Assembly: GCA_964358855.1 (NCBI GenBank)
Contig: CAYHQQ010000005.1
Span: forward strand, 1 to 64,000
DNA length: 64,000 nt
Direction of reading: 5' to 3'
Source: UBA2396 sp038042175
GTDB taxonomy: Bacteria > Planctomycetota > Phycisphaerae > Phycisphaerales > UBA1924
Shown here: positions 53,185 to 60,870 of the stretch, one piece after another
Numbering within the stretch: the first letter of the stretch is position 1
Layout: the number at the start of each line of letters is the position of its first letter
Made by a program: the position numbers and the translations under genes
Notes under the pieces: model-generated
What the model was told of the DNA's origin: nothing
The model's input: only the letters and a program-made list of their open reading frames with translations
The model's database searches: none

Positions 53185-53787
53185 ATGCTGCCGCTGATCT
53201 CAAACCAACCGCTAGGCCGCGACGATCAGATTGCCGAGGTGACGACCCATCAGGGGTCGATGAGTCTTCGCATCCACGCGATGGGCTTCCTGGAGATCGC
53301 TAGCGTTGCGGCCCGGGCGGCCTTGGAGCACCGAACCGCCATTGACGCCATCACGCCTGCGATCATCTACGCTATTCGCCACGCTGCCGAACTATTCCTG
53401 AAGGCGATCATTCAGGAGGTGGAGGAAACGCACCGGGCGACGGCACAGATGAACAAGAAGGGCGTATTGGAGGATGCAGAGACAGGACACCACTGGTTAC
53501 GACGCTTATGTTCCGAACACCAAGGGCTGATCGTGGAAGTATTGGACTTCGAAGCCTCACACGGCGAACACACCAACTTCGACCGTCGGTCTTGGCTGGC
53601 CGATTTCGGGGAGATCATCGACCAGATTCAGCGGCTTGATCCTGACGGCCAAACTCTTCGATATCCCACCGACCGGCAGGGCAAGCCGAATCTCGGTGGC
53701 AAGATGATCGCGAGCGTGGGGCACCTGGAACAGTTTGCCCGAAGCGCTTCCGAGTGTTTTTCTCGCTTCACCGAACGCAAGTGCTGA
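53185..53787 (+). CDS. HEPN-like protein paired with TIR gene
   Basis: A 200-residue mostly helical protein. The segment IRHAAELFLKAIIQE and a later GHHWLRRLCSEHQG follow the pattern of HEPN-related helical proteins, and RLCSEH fits the Rx4-6H motif of HEPN ribonucleases. The assignment is by eye and uncertain. It starts 7 bases after the stop of the canonical TIR gene, so the two are cotranscribed. If the HEPN call holds, it could be an RNase effector or a partner that restrains the TIR protein. Confidence 0.55.
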   Translation: MLPLISNQPLGRDDQIAEVTTHQGSMSLRIHAMGFLEIASVAARAALEHRTAIDAITPAIIYAIRHAAELFLKAIIQEVEETHRATAQMNKKGVLEDAETGHHWLRRLCSEHQGLIVEVLDFEASHGEHTNFDRRSWLADFGEIIDQIQRLDPDGQTLRYPTDRQGKPNLGGKMIASVGHLEQFARSASECFSRFTERKC

Positions 53788-53865
53788 GCCGTCAACTCCT
53801 TCGTCCGTGGTCACCTCGCACGGACACAACCGGCAACCGCAATTGCTGATCGAAGGCTCAACATG

Positions 53866-53940
53866 ACGCAGCGCATCATAGTCGGCGTTGTATTCCCAAC
53901 AGTGCGAGATAAAGACTCGATAGGTGCGGAGTGCTGGCAT
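53866..53940 (-). pseudogene. Truncated family A TIR gene, copy 3
   Basis: The reading from the ATG at 53940 starts MPALRTYRVFISHCWEYNAD, nearly identical to the first 20-25 residues of the family A proteins at 51294-51707 and 60405-60842. Homology ends near 53866. Beyond it the frame runs open but antisense to the HEPN-like gene, with no TIR features. The rest of the domain, including the catalytic Glu, is lost. The neighbouring B gene to its right is intact, so this is the broken half of a duplicated divergent A|B pair. Confidence 0.85.
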
Positions 53941-54041
53941 GACCCTCCCGAGGCTCACGGCTGCCACTTGGCACACAGCGGAGCGTGTCCGTGCGATTCC
54001 ACCATATCGGTGCGAATCCAGCGTTCGCAGGGAGACTACGC

Positions 54042-54440
54042 ATGGCCAAGATAAAGGTGTTCATTTGCTTCGACATCGCGGATCGGGACGTGAAACAGAA
54101 CGTGGTGACGCAGGCGGCGGACCCACACTGTCCGTTCACGTTCACCGACAACTCCATCCAGCAAGCCCTGCCGGACAAATGGGTCGCGGAGGCCCGACGA
54201 CTGATCGGTGAATCGGATTTCGTAATCGTGCTGTGCGGGCAATACACGCACCAGGCCACGGGCGTCGAAACTGAACTCCGGATTGCGAAGGAACTGAGCA
54301 AGCCCTACGCACTCGTCAAGGCGACCCGGCAATTCACACCAACACGCCCGAGGTCCGCGAGTCCGAGTGAGCCGATGTACCCGGCGACGTGGCCGACGGT
54401 CGCCGCGTTGCTGCGGGGCGATAAACCGCCGACCATCTGA
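54042..54440 (+). CDS. Small TIR protein, family B, copy 3
   Basis: A 132-residue ThsB-like TIR protein starting MAKIKVFICFDIADRDVKQN, with GGAGA about 7 bases before the ATG. It has the same length, the same catalytic-position Glu (GVETELRIAKEL) and the same tail (PMYPATWPTVAALLRGDKPP) as the B protein at 51801-52199, and about 80 percent identity by eye. It stands opposite a truncated A gene, so its divergent partner is lost. The gene itself shows no damage. Confidence 0.85.
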   Translation: MAKIKVFICFDIADRDVKQNVVTQAADPHCPFTFTDNSIQQALPDKWVAEARRLIGESDFVIVLCGQYTHQATGVETELRIAKELSKPYALVKATRQFTPTRPRSASPSEPMYPATWPTVAALLRGDKPPTI

Positions 54441-54461
54441 GTGGCTCCCTAGAATGCTGCA

Positions 54462-55478
54462 ATGCCGGGTCCCTGTGACGCCACCTTGGCTGGAACCAAC
54501 GCCGTTGAACGGGAATCCCGTCGCGCGAACGCGCGAAGAGAGTACGACATCGCCGTCAAGAAACTACAGAGGTGGAACCGGGAACTCTCGGGCCGTGAGA
54601 CACTTGGCGTGGTTGCGGTTTTGGTCCTGCTGACGCCGATCGCCCTGTTGTTCGAACACCATTACACCCGGACCGCAATCGGCCTAACGACCGCTGTGGC
54701 GGTGCTCGCCGCAGTGGCGGGACAAGCTTCTCGCTGGCTATTGGTTGCCATCGCGTGTGCGCTCGTCGTGTTCGGAGCGCTGAACTCTCTTCCGGGTTGG
54801 CTGGCGTGCCCCGCTCTAGCAGTTTTGCTGCTTGTCCTTCTGTGGGCAGGAGCTTGGGGCTCTCAGCGCACGACCGAAGCAAGAGCCCTTGCAAAGTACG
54901 ACGTTGAGTCATTTGACAAAAGGGACCACTGGCCCTCCCTTCGCCTCGATCTCGAAAGAGGAACACCTGTTGTCATGGTACTTTGGACGTTCTCCGGCGG
55001 AGACCCGTCGCCGGAGGAGTACGATGAGGTCGGGAATTCATTGGTCGCATTCGGTGCCCGCTACGACAATCCGCTCGCGGAGGTAATCAACGGGGCGGTC
55101 AGACCGATTCACCCGTATGCGGCATTCAACCCGCGTAGGCCAGCGCAGCTCTGCTACCACACGACGGTGCTGTTGGACCCGAACGCGTGGCTGGCGGAAG
55201 TTGAGACGGTTCTTCGGCAGGCCCGCCTCATTGCCGTCAACCTGTGGGAGGCGGGCGAGGGCTTGAAGCAAGAGGTGCAGGTGATCCTTGACAATGGCTG
55301 GGAGGAAAGGTGTTGGGTCGTCGCATGCGCGGGCCGCCCCTGCAAGGAAGGGCCGTTCGCTGAACTCTGGGAGAAAGCGCGCTGGAAGACAAGCGTTCCC
55401 GTCCACAGCCGCGACAAGACCCTCAAGGTCGATCCGCCGCCTGACTTGCTCGAGTTCCTCGGCCTTCCATCAGCCTGA
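54462..55478 (+). CDS. Membrane protein with possible TIR-like cytoplasmic tail
   Basis: A 338-residue protein. An N-terminal helical stretch (REYDIAVKKLQRWNREL) is followed by four closely packed hydrophobic helices (about 45-130). The C-terminal 190 residues are an alpha/beta domain: TPVVMVLWTFSGGDPSPEEY, then TTVLLDPNAWLAEVETVLRQ, ARLIAVNLWEAGEGLKQEVQ and WVVACAGRP. The order 'W..V..vL..ARLI.V...(E)GL..Ev' resembles membrane-tethered TIR-like domains in bacterial conflict systems. It begins 21 bases after a family B TIR gene on the same strand. A pore or membrane effector role is plausible but only inferred. Confidence 0.6.
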   Translation: MPGPCDATLAGTNAVERESRRANARREYDIAVKKLQRWNRELSGRETLGVVAVLVLLTPIALLFEHHYTRTAIGLTTAVAVLAAVAGQASRWLLVAIACALVVFGALNSLPGWLACPALAVLLLVLLWAGAWGSQRTTEARALAKYDVESFDKRDHWPSLRLDLERGTPVVMVLWTFSGGDPSPEEYDEVGNSLVAFGARYDNPLAEVINGAVRPIHPYAAFNPRRPAQLCYHTTVLLDPNAWLAEVETVLRQARLIAVNLWEAGEGLKQEVQVILDNGWEERCWVVACAGRPCKEGPFAELWEKARWKTSVPVHSRDKTLKVDPPPDLLEFLGLPSA

Positions 55479-55839
55479 GCCATCTGGCGCAAGTCAGGCG
55501 GGGTGCCGACATCGCGGGCGCGGTGGCTGGTCGGATCGTCCAAAGTTCAAATCCTCTCAACAGTCACCCGAAATTCGCGAGACTTTGGGGTTCCACCCGA
55601 AGCTGATTGAACCGGCGTGAAAGTCGCCTAAAGCGTTTAAAGCATTGTCCACCAACGAGAAAGCCATCCGATGTGCTTGTCGGAGGGCTTTACTCTGAAC
55701 AAAGTCGGGGTGACAGGACGGGGTTTGAACTTTTTGTCGAGGGGATACGGGCCTGGGAGCCAGAAACGCGGCTTTTGCTCGCCGTAAAGCCGTGAAAGCC
55801 GGTTAGGGGGCAAGGCCGATAGCGACCGACGCGGGTGCG
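55479..55839. other. Intergenic region without recognised gene
   Basis: No coding potential I trust on either strand. Two short stretches, GTTCAAATCC at 55545 on the plus strand and GTTCAAACCCCG near 55719-55730 on the minus strand, resemble tRNA T-loops but have no matching stems. Confidence 0.4.
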
Positions 55840-56427
55840 TCACGGCGGTGTGCCGTCTATCGACATGCCGGCGGTTGGACCACCTTGGGCTTTGGCAATG
55901 CCAGCTCTCACGCGCTCAGCACATTTCGGGGAGAGAAGCAGTTCAGAGGTAAGCGGGTTGTACCACATACTCACATCTGGGTCATTGGGATCACACAGTC
56001 CGCCGGAACCATCCGATTTCCATCCACTCTGGGCCAAGTCATCCAGGAATGCCTCGTCCTCTCGGCGCTTCCGGAGGAACGCCTCTTGCTCCGGTGTCGG
56101 GGGCCCCTCATCCTCGGGGGCTGGCGGGCCTTCAGCGTCCATGAAATCAAGTGTGGTGCTGTCGTAGAAATCGTACCAGAAACCGTGATCGGCAACGATC
56201 CGGTCGAACTCCGCCCGGACCTTGTCGTTCTCTCGCTCGTAGAACAGGTCATAGAGTGAGCCATCGAATCGCAGGACCAAGTAGGTCGGTTTCGCACCCT
56301 GGCTGGTGTCAATGGCCTCGGGATCCTCTGGCGTATCGAAAACGCCGTCCTTGAGGAGTTTGTGCGCCTTCAGCCATTTCTCAAGGTGCTGCCGCAGCTC
56401 GGTCGCTCTCTTCTGGTTCGGCGTCAT
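55840..56427 (-). CDS. Hypothetical acidic protein
   Basis: A 195-residue, strongly acidic protein. The N-terminal 60 residues are helical (KRATELRQHLEKWLKAHKLL) and precede strands with YLVLRFDGSLYDLFY. The middle is a Pro/Glu-rich hinge (PPAPEDEGPPTPEQEAFLR). The C-terminal part contains DPNDPDVSMWYNPLTSELLL. No family is recognised. It faces the membrane-protein gene across a 361-base gap. Confidence 0.65.
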   Translation of the reverse strand: MTPNQKRATELRQHLEKWLKAHKLLKDGVFDTPEDPEAIDTSQGAKPTYLVLRFDGSLYDLFYERENDKVRAEFDRIVADHGFWYDFYDSTTLDFMDAEGPPAPEDEGPPTPEQEAFLRKRREDEAFLDDLAQSGWKSDGSGGLCDPNDPDVSMWYNPLTSELLLSPKCAERVRAGIAKAQGGPTAGMSIDGTPP

Positions 56428-56925
56428 CGATCCATCTCCACGGTTTACACTCGCACCCCACCTCTCATGCCGCGTTGATCGCCACCCGGCATATCGATGA
56501 TGAATCCAAATGGTCCGGCGGTCAAGGGCAGGTTCTGGCTCGCGCGTTTCTTTCCCCGAGTTTCACGGCCGGACGCAGCAACTCCAACGCCGATGCGAGG
56601 TAGGCCAGCCCTTGTCAGTCGGGGGGTTGTGGCAGGGGCCCGGTTTGGCGAACGTTCACAGTGCCCGGTCAGTGCGAGGGATCTAGCAACGATGTCATTC
56701 GCGGGCCGTGTTTGGGGCCCATTTCAGTAGAGCGGCCTAATGGGAGCACCGGTTCGACAGGACTCGGACGCCGACGAAATGCCGCCTCCCACGTAGCGGA
56801 AACGCGGTTCTGGATAGCGCCAGCGGGGTTCGCTCGTCCCGGTCAACCCTGGTTCTACCCCGGTTCCTGGCCTGGTCAGGACGCAATCTAGGACGCAACG
56901 GGAGAGTGGAGTGCGCTCGAGTTCC
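56428..56925. other. Gap holding left direct repeat
   Basis: No gene. Bases 56703-56740 match 62970-63007 (see repeat). The rest shows only poor open readings and no RNA or hairpin that stands out. Confidence 0.45.
56703..56740 (+). repeat. Direct repeat, left copy, near the diiron/TIR-PAS cassette
   Basis: A 38-base match (34/38, ungapped) to 62970-63007, extended to about 50 bases by gapped similarity upstream (shared GATGTC at 56690 and 62959). Both copies could encode the same C-terminal peptide, RAVF(G/W)AHFSRAA followed by TAA, so they may be the tail of a lost or displaced gene. Confidence 0.75.
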
Positions 56926-57636
56926 TCATACCAGCATCGCCCAGCTACGGAACACCTTCATCGCGGTCACTTCGAGCCCGGGCGCGTGGCGGGCCGTGTC
57001 GGACATGAGACCGGCCGTGTCCAAGCCAGCCCGGCGCACATCTCCCGGAAACGCCTCCGCCATCGCGGCTACTTGCCGCTCGGCAACCTCCAGATGGAAT
57101 AGCAGCCCGTAGACGCGCGAGTCGAGGACGAAGCCCTGCACGGCGGTCATCTCCGATGACCCCACCGGCAGCGTGCTCGAGGGCAGCGGATACACATCAC
57201 CGTGCCAGTGGAATGGCGTGAACACCGCGGGAAGGTGCTGAAGCACCGAGTCCTGCGATGTCTGCGCGGAGAGGGAGACCGGACGCCAGCCTAGTTCAAT
57301 CCTCCCGCCGGGTTTGACGGGCGACCCGAGCGCGTTCGCCAGGATCTGGCTTCCCAGGCAGACGCCCAGAATGGGGATCCTGCTCGCCAGACCGTGCTCC
57401 ACAAGCTCCCGCTCCGCTCGCAGAAACGGATGGATGTGCTCCTCATAGACACCCTGCGGCCCACCCATGAGCACCAGGCCGCCGAATCCGTCGAGCGTGC
57501 GCGGAACGGCCTCACCCAGATCCGAACGAACCAGAACGTGGCCGACCCCTACTTCGCGGAGCGCCCGGAGAATCCGTCCGGGCCCCTCGGGCTCGGCATG
57601 CTGCAGGATCAGTACCCGCTTGCCTGATGCGGTCAT
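56926..57636 (-). CDS. Class I glutamine amidotransferase (GMP synthase-like)
   Basis: A 236-residue stand-alone class I amidotransferase domain. Motifs: LVLMGGPQGVYEE (near 53-65), the nucleophile elbow GVCLGSQILA (Cys near 91), FHWHGDVYPLP, and YGLLFHLEVAE (His and Glu of the triad near 185-188). Such proteins hydrolyse Gln to feed ammonia to a partner, or act on gamma-glutamyl compounds. The start overlaps the stop of the TIR-PAS gene (ATGA at 57633-57636), so it is translated with that operon. No synthetase partner gene is present; the substrate is unknown. Confidence 0.88.
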   Translation of the reverse strand: MTASGKRVLILQHAEPEGPGRILRALREVGVGHVLVRSDLGEAVPRTLDGFGGLVLMGGPQGVYEEHIHPFLRAERELVEHGLASRIPILGVCLGSQILANALGSPVKPGGRIELGWRPVSLSAQTSQDSVLQHLPAVFTPFHWHGDVYPLPSSTLPVGSSEMTAVQGFVLDSRVYGLLFHLEVAERQVAAMAEAFPGDVRRAGLDTAGLMSDTARHAPGLEVTAMKVFRSWAMLV

Positions 57637-58796
57637 GGTGTGTCTCGCGGGATAATGGTCGGTCCGAACAGCTTGAAGGGGATCCCCGACGTGATGCACG
57701 CCGTGATAATGTCCCCGATCGTCGTGCACTGAAGCTTCCGCCTGAGCGAATCGATCAGGCCGTCCACCTCGATCGTGCGCATCTCGTGCTCCGCCGCGAT
57801 CCGGTCCGGGTAGTTCAACCTGATCACGCCCTGCAGGACGAGCACCTCCTCCTTCGACAATCGCTCGTTGTTGAACAGCGCGCCGAGGCAGAAACTGCCG
57901 TCGGCATCCACGCGTGGTCCGTCTGGAAGCACGAACCGGGTGTCGGTGATGTCGACGAAATACCCCTGCACGCCGACGCACTCGCCCGACTTGAGCAGCA
58001 GCCGGTTCTCGGTGACGAGAATGTCCGCGCGGCGATTGACCATGATCTCCTGCTCCTGGACGTTCTCTCGCGGCGGGCTTCTGCCGATAATCAGTAGCGA
58101 GTCGCCGAGGCGGAACGTGTCGGCGAGCTCCTTCCAGGGCATCTGGTAATCGGTCATGCCTCGCATCGCCTCCGGCGAGTCGTGCCCGGCCATCCGCGCG
58201 TAGGACTCGCTGCACTCGATGTACTTGAGGTTCTTGTCCTTCCTCCAGTGGTAAAGCCCCGGCATGTTGGGGATCCGCTCCCACGCCAGGTCCACGTTCT
58301 CGCCAGCAACGTCGTTTTCAATTCTCCTGGTGACCCTCTCAAGCCAAGCCGCGGCCGGCGCCGGATCGCCTGCTCCCGAGCCGGCGCGGTCGGGGTCGAC
58401 ATGCACCAGCTGGATGTTCGGCCAGCGATTCCGGATCAACTGTGGAATCCACCGGGGTCCGAGATTCGATACCAGAATCGGCGGACGGTCGGGACGATTG
58501 GCGATCCACCACCGAATCTCCTTGTGTACCCAGTCTTCGGAGCCTTGCTCGACGCAGACTCCGCATGTGCACACCACCACAAGCTCTTGCGCCCTGGCAA
58601 GCTCGCGGAGAATCGATTCGGTCCAGTCCGCAACGGCAACAGCGTTCCTGTCCATGAAGACCGAGATCCGGGCGGGAACCCTCTCCCGCTCCTGCCCGAC
58701 CGTCAGGTACACGCCATCGAGCGTGTCGAACACGTGACCGGCGAGCCTGGCACCGTCGTCGCGTCGGTAGGTGATGAACAGGGGCACATCACGCAT
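57633..58796 (-). CDS. TIR-PAS protein with LuxR-like C-terminal helix-turn-helix
   Basis: A 387-residue three-part protein. Residues 1-130 are a TIR domain: PLFITYRRDDGARLAGHVFD, ISVFMDRNAVAVADWTESIL, ELVVVCTCGVCVEQGSEDWV, with the likely catalytic Glu at 93 in HKEIRWW. Residues about 165-290 are a PAS domain (NMPGLYHWRKDKNLKYIECS ... YFVDIT). The last 80 residues (LSKEEVLVLQGVIRLNYPDR, TIEVDGLIDSLRRKL) look like a LuxR-type HTH, though degenerate. The ATG at 58796 has GGAGGGA about 8 bases upstream. It overlaps the diiron oxygenase gene by eight bases and the amidotransferase gene by four. The combination suggests a ligand- or redox-gated TIR enzyme or regulator. Confidence 0.8.
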   Translation of the reverse strand: MRDVPLFITYRRDDGARLAGHVFDTLDGVYLTVGQERERVPARISVFMDRNAVAVADWTESILRELARAQELVVVCTCGVCVEQGSEDWVHKEIRWWIANRPDRPPILVSNLGPRWIPQLIRNRWPNIQLVHVDPDRAGSGAGDPAPAAAWLERVTRRIENDVAGENVDLAWERIPNMPGLYHWRKDKNLKYIECSESYARMAGHDSPEAMRGMTDYQMPWKELADTFRLGDSLLIIGRSPPRENVQEQEIMVNRRADILVTENRLLLKSGECVGVQGYFVDITDTRFVLPDGPRVDADGSFCLGALFNNERLSKEEVLVLQGVIRLNYPDRIAAEHEMRTIEVDGLIDSLRRKLQCTTIGDIITACITSGIPFKLFGPTIIPRDTP

Positions 58797-59826
58797 CGGG
58801 TAGTCCCTCCGCTCTTTCCGCTCGCGTTGATCCTGTCGCCCGGCCCGACCCGCGCACCACGAATTGGCTTGCCTTGCACTGCGCCGCGAGCTCGCCAGCC
58901 AGCTTCCTCCGCTCGTCCTCGATGGCGCGGTCGAACGGCATGTACTGCTCGACGCCAAGCTCCCGGATGAACTTTACGGTCGGCCGGGAGGCGAACAGCA
59001 ACTCGTCAATCGACACGTTCTCCGAATAGACCTCGTAGACGATCCGCTGGGCGTCCTCAAGGGAGCGCCCGGTAACCTGCTGGAAGAAGTGCGCGATCCG
59101 TGGCACATCCGGGAGACTCCGGGCGATGGTGGAAGCCGTGATGAATCTCGCGGCGGCCACACGCGTGGGCTCGTCGAACTCGCCCCACAGGAACTGCCCC
59201 AGCGCCCTGAACTGCGAGGCGTGGATCGCCTCGTCCTCGGCGTGGGTGCTGCACACCTCGCGTACCTCGGGAGCCAGCGCCTTGTTGTTGGCGAACTCGC
59301 CGAGCTCCAGCGAAATTCTCGTCTCGGTGACCACTCCGTTGAGGACGGTGATGAGGTACTGATAGTCTGGGCGGGGCTCCGCGGCCCGCTGTTCCTCGAG
59401 CCGCCGCAGGAACAGCGGCATCCGGAACTCCTCGGACCTGCGCAGGCAGTACCGCTCCCGCAAATCGGAGGTGAACTGGAGCGACTGCTCGGCGTGGAAG
59501 CCCTCGTCCGTTGCCGTCGCGTACAGGTCCTGCTCCGCCTGGACTGGGATCTCGTAGGGAAGCCGACGGAGCATCGATACCGCCGGGATCACCAGGTTGT
59601 GCTCCACCTCGATGGTGTCCTCGAGGAACCCGCAGAACATCGCCGCACCGAATCTCCGGCTCTCCTCGGCGGACGCGAATCTGCTCTCCAGGAGCCTGCT
59701 GGGCGGGTAGTACAGCTCGCCCGGGGCAAACGCCGGACGCGGGAAGTCGTGCTTGAGCAGCGACGGCGGGTTCTTCGCGTGGTCGTAGGTCCTGTAGGGG
59801 GGATAGGGCTTTCGCGCGTCTGCCAT
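58789..59826 (-). CDS. AurF-like diiron oxygenase
   Basis: A 345-residue all-helical protein. Diiron ligands are laid out as in p-aminobenzoate N-oxygenase AurF and related ferritin-like enzymes: FLEDTIEVEHNLVIPAV (Glu and ExxH), ATATDEGFHAEQSLQ (E-x-x-H-x-E), ETRISLELGEFANN and THAEDEAIHASQF (E-D-E-x-x-H). The ATG at 59826 has AGGAG 8 bases upstream; a longer reading from 59871 has no support. Such enzymes oxidise amines or other small substrates with O2. It is first in a three-gene overlapping operon with the TIR-PAS protein and the amidotransferase. Substrate unknown. Confidence 0.82.
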   Translation of the reverse strand: MADARKPYPPYRTYDHAKNPPSLLKHDFPRPAFAPGELYYPPSRLLESRFASAEESRRFGAAMFCGFLEDTIEVEHNLVIPAVSMLRRLPYEIPVQAEQDLYATATDEGFHAEQSLQFTSDLRERYCLRRSEEFRMPLFLRRLEEQRAAEPRPDYQYLITVLNGVVTETRISLELGEFANNKALAPEVREVCSTHAEDEAIHASQFRALGQFLWGEFDEPTRVAAARFITASTIARSLPDVPRIAHFFQQVTGRSLEDAQRIVYEVYSENVSIDELLFASRPTVKFIRELGVEQYMPFDRAIEDERRKLAGELAAQCKASQFVVRGSGRATGSTRAERAEGLPDA

Positions 59827-59906
59827 GGCTTGCTCCTGACTGGTCCACCAACGTCCTTGATCTGCCCACACGGCGCCCCCCGCACCCTGCCGGCGCCGCA
59901 GTTGCT

Positions 59907-60326
59907 CTACTCGGGGCGACGCACTACCGCATCAGCTGGCGGTGTCTTGCCGTCAAGCAAATCAGACACGATCTTCCATCGCCAAGTCCAGATGGGTGTG
60001 CCCTTCGGCGTGTGATCAGGCGGAGTAGGAATGCCTTGCCGAGTGGCGGCGAGAAGGAAGTGCCGCTTTGGCATTTTCTGTGCGATTTGAAGCTCGGTGG
60101 ACGCGCCTCCTGACTGGTGCGTCTGCTCCCCGCATAGGACGATGACGCATTCGCAGGTCCTGATTCGCCGCTCAGCCTCCAGAGGCCAGTTCTTGTCAAC
60201 CGGCTTTTCGATCGAACAGTCGATCAGGTCAAACGGGCAGTCCGGCAGTGTTGACTGAGCGATGAGGTCGCCCTTGACAGACTTGTCGTCGTAATCGAAG
60301 GCCACGTACACGCGCTTCTTGGCCAT
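59907..60326 (-). CDS. Small TIR protein, family B-like, copy 2
   Basis: A 139-residue ThsB-like TIR protein: MAKKRVYVAFDYDDKSVKGD, CPFDLIDCSIEKPVDKNWPL, CVIVLCGEQTHQSGGASTEL, QIAQKMPKRHFLLAATRQGI. The Glu of STELQ is at the catalytic position. It is more diverged from the two B proteins at 51801 and 54042 than they are from each other, but shares their start, the (F/L)xxCS(I) block, the ATRQ element and the DGKTPPA-like tail. It is divergent from a family A gene with 78 bases between starts, as in the other modules. It starts 80 bases beyond the diiron gene's 5' end, on the same strand. Confidence 0.82.
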   Translation of the reverse strand: MAKKRVYVAFDYDDKSVKGDLIAQSTLPDCPFDLIDCSIEKPVDKNWPLEAERRIRTCECVIVLCGEQTHQSGGASTELQIAQKMPKRHFLLAATRQGIPTPPDHTPKGTPIWTWRWKIVSDLLDGKTPPADAVVRRPE

Positions 60327-60404
60327 TGGATCGTCTCCTTGCGAACCGGCGTCGCACGTTTATCATAGAGGTCGCCCTATCAGCCGCGCCGTCGGCTGGT
60401 CCGC

Positions 60405-60842
60405 GTGGAATCTGCCCAAGGAGGGGCTATCCCGAAGCTCAGAACGTACCGGGTGTTCATCTCGCACTGTTGGGAATACGAGGATGATTACTACACGATT
60501 CTGGATTGGCTGGAGAACGAGCCGTTGTTCAAGTGCAGGAATCTGAGCGTGCCCGAGGAATCGGCGATGCGAGAGGACAAGACATTCGAGAAGCGGTTGC
60601 GGAAGCGGCTCGACTCGTCCGACATCCTTCTAGTCATTGTGGGGATGGAGATCGCTCATCGATACTGGATGAAGTGGGAGATCAAATGGGCCCACATTCG
60701 TGGCGTCCCGATCGTCGGGATCATGCCGAACGGCGGACAGCGGATTCCGCTGGCGCTGGACAAGACCGGGTGTCCAATTGTCCGTTGGCGGCGAGACTCC
60801 GTGATATCGGCGGTACGGCACCATGCCCGGGTCCAGCGGTAG
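60405..60842 (+). CDS. Small TIR protein, family A, copy 2 (unusual start)
   Basis: A 145-residue reading from GTG at 60405. The protein aligns with the A protein at 51294-51707 from KLRTYRVFISHCWEYEDD onward: VPEESAMREDKTFEKRLRKR, SSDILLVIVGMEIAHRYWMK, WEIKWAHIRGVPIVGI. The catalytic-position Glu is in WEIKW. In the other A genes a GGAGGGG-type site is followed closely by ATG-CC(A/C). Here AAGGAGGGG is at 60418-60426 but the codon in that place, 60429-60431, is ATC. Either an ATC start is used, or the GTG 24 bases upstream adds eight residues. Followed by family C 28 bases after the stop. Confidence 0.82.
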   Translation: MESAQGGAIPKLRTYRVFISHCWEYEDDYYTILDWLENEPLFKCRNLSVPEESAMREDKTFEKRLRKRLDSSDILLVIVGMEIAHRYWMKWEIKWAHIRGVPIVGIMPNGGQRIPLALDKTGCPIVRWRRDSVISAVRHHARVQR

Positions 60843-60870
60843 AATGACCGCGTCAAAGCCGGAGACCCGC

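Noticed and set aside
55545..55570. Possible tRNA 3' end (GTTCAAATCC followed by a GTCACC-like end)
   Set aside because: The T stem does not pair and no anticodon arm precedes it; a chance match is as likely.
55700..55732. Possible minus-strand tRNA 3' end (GTTCAAACCCCG)
   Set aside because: No 5' side of the T stem and no cloverleaf can be formed.
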